From Bacillota bacterium (lineage in GTDB: Bacteria > Bacillota > Clostridia > Oscillospirales > Ruminococcaceae), in assembly GCA_023443315.1 (NCBI GenBank), contig JAEZVA010000044.1:18615-82614 (forward strand): a stretch of DNA of 64,000 nt. The letters run 5' to 3'. Under the pieces are notes generated by a model. That model searched no databases. It had not been told where the DNA came from and saw nothing but the letters and a program-made list of their open reading frames with translations. Below are positions 9,245 to 17,642 of the stretch, piece by piece (the stretch's first letter is position 1; each line of letters opens with the position of its first letter). A program made the translations under genes and the position numbers.

Positions 9245-11898
9245 ATCGATACCTCCAATTCGGTTATTGGTTTGTTAATTATATTGATAGGTACTGCTAT
9301 GGGCTCGTCGAGCAGTGAAATGCTCTCTAATTCAAGTATCTCGGAAAGGTTTTCGACATTTCCATAAACAATTTCAAGAACACTGCCCGTCGGCGGAGTA
9401 TGTCCGCTGAGTCTGTCCGCAATTGCCTTACCTATAAGTTCCAGTATCTCCTTGCGTTGTCGTCTGACTATGCGGCAGGCTTCATAGTAACTGTTTGTAT
9501 CGTCAAGAAGATGGAAATTACCGGTAAGTTCAGCGATTTGCTTCAGAGTCTTTTCGTCACGCGGCCCCACAATGTGGCTTTCCTCGATTAACCATTGGCG
9601 TATGGACATTTCTTGAAGAGAACTGCCGAGTTTCCGCAATCGCTTAGCAATATCTCTGTATGAGAAACCTCTATTGTTTTTGTATTCGCGCAGGGCTTCC
9701 TTCCAGTAAAGTGCTTTTTCCGTCGCATCTACCACTTCTTTGCTCAGCCGTCCTGTTGATTGAAGGTTCTCATAAATGTAATCCACCATATTTCGAGTGT
9801 AGTCATCACGTTTTGCGAACACGAGCAAATCACCGACGACGAGTTTTTCTACATCAGTTTCGGTAACCAATCCTTGTGTAGAATCAAAAACAACTGCATT
9901 ATAGTATTTTGAAAACAAAATTTGCTCTCCGCTCGAAAATCGCCCTGTGGTATACACTACGGAAATGGGTGAATTTTCTGCGGAGCCTGAAGCTCGCTCC
10001 GCAAATCTACCTATATTAAAAGTGCTTATGTTGTCAATGTATCGTTCTAAATCTGAGGCACCCTCGGCAAATGCGTGGATCTCATCCTCTTCCGTATTCC
10101 TTTTCGCAATGTCCTTATTTATTTCCGGTGGATCCTTATCGACTAAACCGAGTCTTGAATTCAATTTTTCTTCGAAATCGCCAGCTTGTTGCTTCTTGTG
10201 ATTGAATAGGTGCGTTTCGCATTCGTAGAGTAGAATCACAATGTCCTTAGCTGCCCTGCATTTCAACGGGTCAAATCGCTTCCCGTAAATGTCTCCGACA
10301 ACAATAACCTCTTCATAATCTACGGAGCTATTAAAGCGATTTGCTGTGACAATATTTACGTGCAGCCTGTTAAACCGCTCATCTCCGATAAGAATATCGA
10401 CGTAGTATGCTTTCGGCACGACGACCGCAATCTCTCGCCCACTGAGAGTATCTAAATATTCTTTTAGCACCTCATATTTTGGGCATTGCAACAATACGGA
10501 TTGATAGAGGCGTTCCAAAGTATCCACCACAAATGCGCAATTGCATTCCATCGATCCAGAGGACTCCGCAAGATTCCATAGTTTACGGATTCTCAAGGCG
10601 GGAGAAGTTACGCCACTATTCAATCTTCCGGAATTAACGGCATCTTCTAGTTCCTTCATCGAAAAAACTGCAGTTGTAAACAGGTTTAAAAGAGAATGGG
10701 CGGAGATTATGAAATCTTTTTTTCTCTCGTCGTACCACTCTGACTTTTTAATTGTGTATAATTCTTCTCTTACTTTCTTAAAGTCTCTCCACGAACACCC
10801 CCCGTCAACATTAATGACCGAGACGGCATTGTTCACAATATTTCCAACCTGCCTATCAAGTTGAGCGGTTAATAGATTGTCTTCCTGAGGAGGAAGCGAA
10901 TTCTGCATGAGAAATTCCTTTGTACAGGCAAACACAGATGCATCTTCTTGAGATTCAACAATACCCGCTGCAATGTCTGAATCCATTTCAGTGGTAACAT
11001 GGGCAAATCGCAACGATTTTCGTCCTAGCAAATCAGTCAATTCGGAGACACCATTTGCCAACGCATTGGACCCAATAACCATCAGACCGACCGTCTTGTT
11101 TCTACGTTTATCAAGCACTAAATCTCGCGCAGTAGAAATTTTACCTGTGATCTTTAAAACGGGCTCCGATTTGGCAGGATTGCTCCCGTACTGATACTCT
11201 TCACCGCTATCAGCATAGTATGATGCCGTGACAATATCAAGCAAGCCGATATGCTTGTTTTTGTCATAAACTAGCTCAAGACCCTTGGATATACGGTCGA
11301 AGACCCCACGCTCAGCCACAATAACCGCTGACACTCCGGTAATGCTCGAAATGGTTTGACAAGGAATATCGAACATATAGGAAATGAAACTGTTACGATT
11401 TGCGGTCTGTTTCTTAATTCCGCGACCGTCGGTTACCAGAGAATCACCATTATAAGGCGTAATTAAGTGCCAACGTTGCTTAGGGGCATATGTTTTGGAA
11501 GATTTTGTTGGTTGCTCTAGAACTGCAAAATGTCGCTTACCTCCGATTTTATTTGGAATAGGTCTGCAGTCTTTATCAGCAAACCCGCGCCATATATATC
11601 GTTCTATTCTGTCCTCACCATAAAGTATAAAGTCGCCGATTTGAAGCGATTCGATGATATCAACATTTTCTGTATCATCAATATAAATGCAGCTTAATGC
11701 AACTGATAAAAGTGAAACGATATCAAAACACACTGATCCGGTATGTAAGGCTATACTGACGGAGTGATCATCGCTGGACATTGCAGTAACACAGAAGTCA
11801 GAGTACTGCTTAATAATCCGTTCTTTTGAAATAAGCGAACCCTCGAAATATATGTCACATCTCTCAGTTAAGCAGGTCAGCACACTTGCGTTCGTCAC
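9241..11898 (-). CDS. drmE: DISARM class-2 protein DrmE
   Basis: 885 residues with no classical enzyme signature that I can read. It is assigned by context: it sits directly upstream of and overlaps drmA, in an operon with drmB and a cytosine methyltransferase, where class-2 DISARM systems encode DrmE of similar length. The C-terminal part (about 690-800) has a predicted helical, helix-turn-helix-like stretch (YRDIAKRLRKLGSSLQEMSI, followed by a WLIEES helix). The start is GTG with RBS GGAGG 6 nt upstream. Its biochemical role in DISARM is unknown to me. Confidence reflects operon position more than recognised motifs. Confidence 0.75.
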   Translation of the reverse strand: MTNASVLTCLTERCDIYFEGSLISKERIIKQYSDFCVTAMSSDDHSVSIALHTGSVCFDIVSLLSVALSCIYIDDTENVDIIESLQIGDFILYGEDRIERYIWRGFADKDCRPIPNKIGGKRHFAVLEQPTKSSKTYAPKQRWHLITPYNGDSLVTDGRGIKKQTANRNSFISYMFDIPCQTISSITGVSAVIVAERGVFDRISKGLELVYDKNKHIGLLDIVTASYYADSGEEYQYGSNPAKSEPVLKITGKISTARDLVLDKRRNKTVGLMVIGSNALANGVSELTDLLGRKSLRFAHVTTEMDSDIAAGIVESQEDASVFACTKEFLMQNSLPPQEDNLLTAQLDRQVGNIVNNAVSVINVDGGCSWRDFKKVREELYTIKKSEWYDERKKDFIISAHSLLNLFTTAVFSMKELEDAVNSGRLNSGVTSPALRIRKLWNLAESSGSMECNCAFVVDTLERLYQSVLLQCPKYEVLKEYLDTLSGREIAVVVPKAYYVDILIGDERFNRLHVNIVTANRFNSSVDYEEVIVVGDIYGKRFDPLKCRAAKDIVILLYECETHLFNHKKQQAGDFEEKLNSRLGLVDKDPPEINKDIAKRNTEEDEIHAFAEGASDLERYIDNISTFNIGRFAERASGSAENSPISVVYTTGRFSSGEQILFSKYYNAVVFDSTQGLVTETDVEKLVVGDLLVFAKRDDYTRNMVDYIYENLQSTGRLSKEVVDATEKALYWKEALREYKNNRGFSYRDIAKRLRKLGSSLQEMSIRQWLIEESHIVGPRDEKTLKQIAELTGNFHLLDDTNSYYEACRIVRRQRKEILELIGKAIADRLSGHTPPTGSVLEIVYGNVENLSEILELESISLLDEPIAVPINIINKPITELEVSI

Positions 11899-11991
11899 AG
11901 CGGGTTCACCTCCGTAGTTTTGATGTCAGTAGAGAAGATTTTGAGGCAGCTTTACATAAAATGAAACACTCCCTATTGCAGCAGGTTATAA

Positions 11992-13191
11992 TTACGGAAT
12001 GTCAGAACTACTCTGTTGTGTTTGTTTTTTTCTTCTTTCATGTATTAGGGTGAGTATAGCTTTTTTGAACTCGCCAGCGCTGGCTTCAACAAGCTTTACT
12101 GGAACAGCATTACCAATTTGCAATGCCGAGTTGCCGAGCGAATTGCTGAATTTAAAATCATCAGGAAATGTTTGAAATCGTGCGGCTTCCCTAATGGATA
12201 TGGCGCGGTCTTGTGCATAGTGCCCGTATCTGCCTTTTGTATAGCAGAGACACCCTCCGGTCATCGTAGGTGAAGGTTTATCTGGATCCATGATACCGTA
12301 CACATCTTTATGACCAGAAAAAACATTCCCTTCATCATTTTTCTTTTTATGGCATTCCAAGATCATATCATCAGGCAGGGCATCACGAGATCCTCCGTGA
12401 GCACGAATATAACGTATTCTTTGGAGATTCTTCTCGCTTAGGTTTGCGCATTTATGATTGTATATATTTTGGTTTCCTTCATATACTTCTCCAGCTGAAA
12501 TCGAAGGTAGGTCACCAATTGCTTCGCGGACTGTTATCCACGGAAGTAGGCCATTCTCTTCGTGTTTATCATGAGTCGGAAACGGAAGAGTAAATATTTT
12601 TCCATATGCCTGTAATTCTCTATGAATATCGATTCGAACCGCGTGAAGGACGAATCGTTTACGCAGTTGAGGAACGCCATAATCCGCAGCATTTATAACA
12701 TTCGTTACAACATAATATTTTTCATTATTGCTTTTGCCATTTTTATTTTCCAACCTATCAATGAATTGATTCAAGATATTTTTATTAAAATCAGCTACTA
12801 TGCCTGGAACATTTTCCATCAATATGAACGGTGGATGCATTTCTTCAATTACACGTAAAAATTCAAAGAGCAACTTCTTACGTTCCTCTTCAGGTTTTTT
12901 TTTGTTGTTTGGATTTTGCATAGTAAAATTTTGACACGGAGGACAACCAGCGAGAAGATACAATTCTCCGGGATGGATATTTGCAGTTTTAAGTAATTCC
13001 TCTCCCGTAATATCACAAATGTCTTTGCGAAGGATATTCACTTTGCTTAGTGGAGGATAGTTGTGATAAATGTCAGCAGCAATATTATCAATTTCAACAG
13101 CTACCTTCACGGCGAATTTTATTTTTGCTAGCCCGCAGGATACGCCGCCGCAGCCAGAAAATAAATCGATTGCTTTAATCTTAACTCCCAT
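11992..13191 (-). CDS. drmMII: DNA (cytosine-5) methyltransferase, DISARM DrmMII
   Basis: C5-methyltransferase fold: AdoMet motif I DLFSGCGGVSCGL, motif IV GCPPCQNFT with the catalytic Cys, motif VI ILMENVPG, motif VIII-like QLRKRFVLHAVR, and motifs IX-X with REAARFQTFPDDF and GNAVPVKL. I place the start at the ATG of MGVKIKAIDL (GGGGAGG 8 nt upstream), not at an in-frame codon 33 bp earlier; this gives 399 residues. In class-2 DISARM this enzyme marks host DNA as self. It is followed after about 90 bp by drmE. An 11-bp overlap with the stop of a truncated upstream coding remnant suggests it was once coupled to another gene. Confidence 0.92.
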   Translation of the reverse strand: MGVKIKAIDLFSGCGGVSCGLAKIKFAVKVAVEIDNIAADIYHNYPPLSKVNILRKDICDITGEELLKTANIHPGELYLLAGCPPCQNFTMQNPNNKKKPEEERKKLLFEFLRVIEEMHPPFILMENVPGIVADFNKNILNQFIDRLENKNGKSNNEKYYVVTNVINAADYGVPQLRKRFVLHAVRIDIHRELQAYGKIFTLPFPTHDKHEENGLLPWITVREAIGDLPSISAGEVYEGNQNIYNHKCANLSEKNLQRIRYIRAHGGSRDALPDDMILECHKKKNDEGNVFSGHKDVYGIMDPDKPSPTMTGGCLCYTKGRYGHYAQDRAISIREAARFQTFPDDFKFSNSLGNSALQIGNAVPVKLVEASAGEFKKAILTLIHERRKKQTQQSSSDIP

Positions 13192-13317
13192 GCGAATCCT
13201 CCCCAATATCAACGGCAGAGCCAAAATGAATTTTTATATCAGTTTTCTCTTCACCATAATAGTCTCCGCTATAGCAATTCAGCTTAAGGTTGCCGTTATC
13301 TATCTGTGCTTTAGATT
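13181..13317 (-). pseudogene. Coding remnant (C-terminal tail of a lost gene) overlapping the drmMII start
   Basis: An open minus-strand frame of about 44 codons with no start codon reads DNGNLKLNCYSGDYYGEEKT, then DIKIHFGSAVDIGED, and stops with TAA inside the drmMII start region (ATGGGAGTTAA overlap). The composition looks like real protein and the tight overlap is typical of coupled genes. I do not recognise the family. The simplest reading is that a gene once upstream of drmMII was replaced by the HAD-domain gene, leaving only its tail. Confidence 0.5.
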
Positions 13318-13338
13318 AATTTAGTTTGTTGATATATC

Positions 13339-15774
13339 TTAGCCAATGACATCAAGTGTTTCATATATTAACTTGATAAGATTATATCTGTCTTTTATTC
13401 TCATTTGAGCATCTTCGATAGAAAGCAATGTACAGTTGTGCGCATTCTCGATGTTTCTTTGCGTTGAAAAAATAAATAAATCACCTATTATATCTTGTTT
13501 GCTTCTTGTTTTTTTTATTGCAATAGCTTCATTGGTTTTTAGAAATTCTATCAATTCACCAACCATAGATTTACCATATTTCACAACAAAACTATGCTGT
13601 TCGCTTTTTGGAATAGCCAACAGCAAATTTGCTTTTAAAAACACTTCAGTTGCATTTGAGAAAGGCTGTAAAATAGAACCAGAAATGTTAGGGAGTTGAA
13701 CGTCTTGTCCCAACGCCGTTCTCATAAGAGAGAAGACCAATTCCCCATCAATTAAAGCTTGCATTACTCCGGTAAACTGGTTTTTAGTAACTGAGTCGCT
13801 TTTATTTGTTCCTGCAAGCGCCAAAGCAACTTTTTTCTCGATTTGGATCAAATCTAAACGGCTGTTGTCGAGTTTCTCTTGTACTAATCTAGTGATTTCT
13901 TCAACACGATTTTCAACGCTCATTCTGCTTGCATCTGATAAAGCTTTCTTTTGTTCCTTTGCATGTAAGTCTTTATAAAAGTTGCTTGTTATGATGCTAG
14001 TTTTCATGACACTCATTTTGTGCTTGTCGATGACTGTGTCAATTAGTAGCTTTTCAAAAGCCTGCGCTCCCGAATGTAATATTCGCTCCTGTCGATTAAC
14101 CGAGTAATCAATTCTATCAGGGCAATCCAAGATATCATTTAAATACCATGTTACATCCTTTACCTCCCATTCCTGAGGATAAAAGATTGCTGCATACGCA
14201 TCAAAGTTGTCTGAATACTTTTCTTTCTGCACATGGATACCGTAGTTAGTAAGCAGAGCATTATAATCTTTCTCTTTCAATGTATAGATGATAGCATAAG
14301 TGAATAAAGCCTTGGCTATTGACATAGTATCAAGTTTATAGTCAGGCGTGACATTCTCGTTTTTTATTAGAATTATGGGTATGCTCCTGTCTTTTCTATC
14401 AATAAAATCTCTAATGGATATACTATTTACATTCTGAGGTTCAGCTGCTATTCTTTTATAGTTTTTGAAGTAGAAGTCTTTACTTAAATCATCCAAAAAA
14501 TGAGGACGGTATGACTCAAGTTCAAACTCTTCCTTCCCCGTGAAATGACCCTCGGGTAATTTACTATAGACCCTGACACAAAGGTTGACTGAATCGCCTA
14601 TGCAACTAATGGAAATATCCATATCAAAGCTGCACCCAACAATAGGATGCCTAAAATAGGTTCCCACATCTGGAGAAGCAATATGTTGAGCCCACAGTTT
14701 TTGATCCTTATCACAATAATAAGACGCTTCGATTCGGCTCACGCCATATAAACGAAACGATTGTATATCATGATTTAAACACATATTGTTAATTTCGCTT
14801 TCCATCTCACTGGAGTCAGCATACTTTTTCGAAAAGTTCAAAATACAAATAACAACTTTGTTAAAAATCTGTGTAGGCGTACACCGAGGTTTCAAGTCAT
14901 TTATTTGTGCTTGAAAATAGTACTTAAGTTGTTTGTTCGCAGACCTAATTTGTCGTATAGACCCTTCCTTTTCTTCTCCGCTATTTAACATGCGTTGTCC
15001 AACAGTAATAGACTGCAGATTAGATAATCCTCTACGCTTAGATATGTAGGGGGGAGCTTCATCGCTTGAAAGAATTTTCATAATATCTGCGAAATTATCA
15101 ACTGTATAAGTGGAAACAGAAGCCAACTCTACATGCGGATTTATAGCAAATGAAATGGGAGCCCTTGATGCGATGTCTGCGTCATTTTTACCATCACCAA
15201 TGAAAATCCAATCCTTAGTGTCCTTCAAATTATAATTGCGAAACAACAAACTTAGAAATGCATACTTGTCCTCAAAGTCGGATGGCTGTAGATTCCACGC
15301 CTTAATAAGGTTATCTTCACCCCATATATATTCGCATGCTCCAAAACCATGTTCAATTCCTAATTCTATCTGAGCCCGCTTTATCAGTTCCTGAAATCCA
15401 CCAGATATTAAAACCGGTATATAGTTCTGTGTAATTTGAATTTCTTTGAAAAAATCAATTACACCATCATTATAAATTGCGGAAGCAATAAGCGTTTCAA
15501 AAACATCCCTTTGTAGTTTATGCCGCTGATGCATCTGAGCTGTATCTTTTACCCATTCAAGATAGTTCTTATAATGGTTCCTCCCATCAGCACATAGTTG
15601 CTTGCTTCTATCCCATTTTATGTGACTTTCACGTTCTTCACGGATAGCATCTTCACCAAGAGCTTGAGCAATTGGTTGCCACATTGTCGAAGCGAAGTCT
15701 GTCCCTGGGATTTTATACTCCGCCTTAAAAATTGTCCCTTCTACATCACATACTAATAGCTTTTTATTTTTCAA
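13339..15774 (-). CDS. HAD-superfamily (phosphoserine-phosphatase-like) protein with large unknown C-terminal region
   Basis: 811 residues from a TTG start (GGTGGAG upstream). Residues 1-235 form a HAD hydrolase: motif I DVEGT (Asp9 nucleophile, Glu in place of the second Asp), motif II LISGGFQELI, and motif IV FIGDGKNDADIA. The remaining roughly 570 residues match no family I know. They are mostly helical, with a charged segment around 620-690. It is the first gene of the leftward run that continues into drmMII, drmE, drmA and drmB, with a 147-bp gap to drmMII that holds a coding remnant. Whether it is a working DISARM accessory protein or a neighbour is unknown. A C-terminal sensor or nucleic-acid-binding role would be speculation. 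Confidence 0.8.
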   Translation of the reverse strand: MKNKKLLVCDVEGTIFKAEYKIPGTDFASTMWQPIAQALGEDAIREERESHIKWDRSKQLCADGRNHYKNYLEWVKDTAQMHQRHKLQRDVFETLIASAIYNDGVIDFFKEIQITQNYIPVLISGGFQELIKRAQIELGIEHGFGACEYIWGEDNLIKAWNLQPSDFEDKYAFLSLLFRNYNLKDTKDWIFIGDGKNDADIASRAPISFAINPHVELASVSTYTVDNFADIMKILSSDEAPPYISKRRGLSNLQSITVGQRMLNSGEEKEGSIRQIRSANKQLKYYFQAQINDLKPRCTPTQIFNKVVICILNFSKKYADSSEMESEINNMCLNHDIQSFRLYGVSRIEASYYCDKDQKLWAQHIASPDVGTYFRHPIVGCSFDMDISISCIGDSVNLCVRVYSKLPEGHFTGKEEFELESYRPHFLDDLSKDFYFKNYKRIAAEPQNVNSISIRDFIDRKDRSIPIILIKNENVTPDYKLDTMSIAKALFTYAIIYTLKEKDYNALLTNYGIHVQKEKYSDNFDAYAAIFYPQEWEVKDVTWYLNDILDCPDRIDYSVNRQERILHSGAQAFEKLLIDTVIDKHKMSVMKTSIITSNFYKDLHAKEQKKALSDASRMSVENRVEEITRLVQEKLDNSRLDLIQIEKKVALALAGTNKSDSVTKNQFTGVMQALIDGELVFSLMRTALGQDVQLPNISGSILQPFSNATEVFLKANLLLAIPKSEQHSFVVKYGKSMVGELIEFLKTNEAIAIKKTRSKQDIIGDLFIFSTQRNIENAHNCTLLSIEDAQMRIKDRYNLIKLIYETLDVIG

Positions 15775-15933
15775 CTATACTCATCTCCACCCGCATTATT
15801 CATCAAAGTATACATTTAACATAAACTACAAAATTATAGCTTATTAACCATAAACTACTGATTTTTATTTGAGATAGGGTAACTTTCTGAATAATTCAAC
15901 CAGAGTAAGACGAATAATTAATAGTAGTAATGT

Positions 15934-16149
15934 TTATTTTTCTAAATTTCTTGCACCTGGAACAAAATCATCATTACACCATTTTATAAAGTTGCGTGAA
16001 TGTAACAAATACGTTTTTACTGTATTGTCTGAGAGTAGTCCTTTTTGGTATGCATTGAGTACTTCTTTCTCATACGTTCCAAAAAGGCCTTCAATAGCTA
16101 ATATTACTTCAATTACAGTTTTAATAATACTCGCCTCTTTACTTGGTTT
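15934..16149 (-). pseudogene. Possible coding remnant upstream of the HAD gene
   Basis: A 71-codon open minus-strand frame without a plausible start contains FGTYEKEVLNAYQKGLLSDN and NTVKTYLLHSRNFIKWCNDD before a TAA stop. The residue composition looks protein-like, but no RBS or start is visible and no family is recognised. It may be the tail of a lost gene of the defence locus. Confidence 0.35.
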
Positions 16150-17001
16150 TTAAGTCTACATATAATGAGGATCTGATTGGTTTGCTCAGCGTAGAATCCA
16201 TAGAAAATTCTACCTTACTTTTTACAATGCTTAATATTGATGTATGTTGCATCCCCATGTTTAACGTCCACATAAATTTTAGTTAAGGAAGTTATCCGAT
16301 TATAATAGAATTAAAATTTCGCAAACTGACAATTATTGCTACAATATTTTACTTTGTATATTCAAAGTATAGCTTCAAATCATTCTAAATTCAACTATAT
16401 AAATACTTAATTTACTACATAACCCATATTTCGCTTAGTTTCACATTGAAATACAAGGTGCTTCAATAAAATAAGAACGCAGATTTTGTGAGTAAATAGG
16501 ATATTAACTCACAAAATCAAGAGTTCTTAATGCTTTTAAAAGCATTTTTACACCTTGCAGCATGAGAAATTGCGAGCAAATAGGTTATTACCATCCTAAA
16601 GTAGGATAGTAAGTCGCAAAATTAAGACATCTTATGCATTGTCACGCCTCCCGACAATGAGAAACTGTGAGCAAATAGGATATTAAGTCGCAAAACTGTG
16701 ATATCATAATATTGAAATGATAAAGTGACCTAGCGACAGAGAAACAATGGGACACGGCGGCGGGAATAAGACGCCTCATAACCAAAATCGAAAATCGCAA
16801 GAGGGAGAGCCGAAGTTCTCCTTGTTATTCCTAATTTCAGAATGAAAGCAGCTTCGTTAATGCAATTCCCTATAGTAAATGTCGGATTAACTTTACAATT
16901 ACGAATATTTCAATATAATAACAGTAAGGGTTTTTACTGGCTCCTCGATATCATATGGCATATTCAAAAAGAACAGCAACCAAAGAAAGGAGAACGACTA
17001 C
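16150..17001. other. Non-coding stretch holding three structured repeats and further hairpins
   Basis: No gene supported. 16150-16470 is AT-rich with nothing recognised. 16474-16710 carries the three repeats described separately. A palindrome ATGCTTTTAAAAGCAT followed by T's lies at 16529-16549. 16735-16835 has GC-richer sequence (GACACGGCGGCGGGAATAAG) and a small hairpin GGAGA..TCTCC, which looks like part of a structured RNA or leader for the small genes downstream. Confidence 0.5.
16474..16710 (+). repeat. Three copies of a structured repeat, possibly a non-coding RNA array
   Basis: The motif GAGYAAATAGG-W-TATTA occurs at 16490, 16574 and 16669 (spacings 84 and 95 nt). Each copy is flanked by complementary arms. 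Copy 1 has a 12-bp stem GATTTTGTGAGT/ACTCACAAAATC with an outer AAGAAC/GTTCTT. Copy 2 has TTGCGA/TCGCAA plus an inserted hairpin (ATCCT/AGGAT). Copy 3 has TGTGA/TCGCA with one G-U pair. The arms change while pairing is kept and the loop is conserved, which suggests selection on RNA (or cruciform DNA) structure. Strand is uncertain. Confidence 0.5.
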
Positions 17002-17193
17002 ATGCCAACCGAGTCTTTTTTCAAAGAATTTGTAATCGATGATAAGAAACTTGCTCGTGAACTTCTTCGCGACATGAAAAACAACAAGGTTGTTTGCACA
17101 CTCGGTCAAGACGATGCAAAGCTAGAAGAATATCTTGCTGGGGGGAAAGACATACTTAAAAAACTATCACCCTCTAAAAACAAAACACTTTAA
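17002..17193 (+). CDS. Small protein, tandem paralog 1
   Basis: 63 residues, MPTESFFKEFVID..., starting 10 nt after the core of RBS GAAAGGAG. It is paralogous to the next gene (start-to-start 288 bp): both share FVI-D-KLAR--LRD, a variable middle, and end in LLKKLSP-KNKTL or a close variant. The repeated unit includes the leader (GGCATATTCAAAAAGAACAG type), RBS, ORF and a downstream hairpin, so it is a tandem gene duplication. The family is not recognised. The size and the short strand-plus-helix pattern are reminiscent of small antitoxin-like or regulatory proteins, but no partner toxin is evident. Confidence 0.7.
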   Translation: MPTESFFKEFVIDDKKLARELLRDMKNNKVVCTLGQDDAKLEEYLAGGKDILKKLSPSKNKTL

Positions 17194-17194
17194 T

Positions 17195-17233
17195 AAAGAA
17201 GTTCTACACCAATATCGGAGCAGAACGTTCTTT
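17195..17233 (+). terminator. Terminator-like hairpin after small gene 1
   Basis: AAAGAA-GTTCT / AGAAC-G-TTCTTT around a 16-nt loop (ACACCAATATCGGAGC). The same loop recurs after the second paralog, so the hairpin is part of the duplicated unit. Confidence 0.6.
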
Positions 17234-17289
17234 GCATATCCCGATTGGCATATAAAAAGAAAAGCAACGAAAGAAAGGAGACTAACAGC

Positions 17290-17484
17290 ATGCCAACAAA
17301 TTCGTTTGACAAAGACTTTGTAATTAAGGATCGAAAGCTTGCCCGCAGAATTCTTCGTGACCTTGAAGAGAATAAATTCACTTGCAAATTTGCTGGGGAT
17401 AACACTGAAACAATGGAGGCTCTGGCGAGAGGGAGAGAGCTACTAAAAAAACTATCACCCACTAAAAACAAAACACTTAAATAA
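17290..17484 (+). CDS. Small protein, tandem paralog 2
   Basis: 64 residues starting at MPTNSFDKDFVIKD; RBS GAAAGGAG lies upstream at the same distance as in paralog 1, which makes this start preferable to an in-frame ATG 45 bp earlier. It shares the DFVI-D-KLAR-ILRDL opening and the ELLKKLSPTKNKTL ending with its neighbour but differs in the middle (CKFAGDNTETMEALARG), so the duplication is not recent. Function unknown; the two copies may be specialised variants. Confidence 0.7.
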   Translation: MPTNSFDKDFVIKDRKLARRILRDLEENKFTCKFAGDNTETMEALARGRELLKKLSPTKNKTLK

Positions 17485-17524
17485 AAAGAACGTTCTACTC
17501 CAATATCGGAGCAGAACGTTTTTT
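17484..17524 (+). terminator. Terminator after small gene 2
   Basis: ACGTTCT / AGAACGT stem around the loop ACTCCAATATCGGAGC, followed by a T-tract (TTTTTT). It is a near copy of the hairpin at 17195-17233. Confidence 0.7.
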
Positions 17525-17642
17525 GCATATTTAGCCTTGATAGAAAAATCGTAAATAAATCGTTGTCAGAGCAATCAAATGAAGGGGTAAGTTGACAATG
17601 CCTACCTTAAAGATTATAATAAGTGTGAGGTGAACACACTTT

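Noticed and set aside
16474..16710. Three repeats as a CRISPR array
   Set aside because: Spacing is uneven (84, 95 nt), the repeats carry internal pairing arms that differ between copies, and no cas gene is near.
16842..17042. 66-codon plus-strand ORF before the tandem small genes
   Set aside because: Overlaps the first small gene out of frame and runs through its leader, which is part of the duplicated unit; no RBS.
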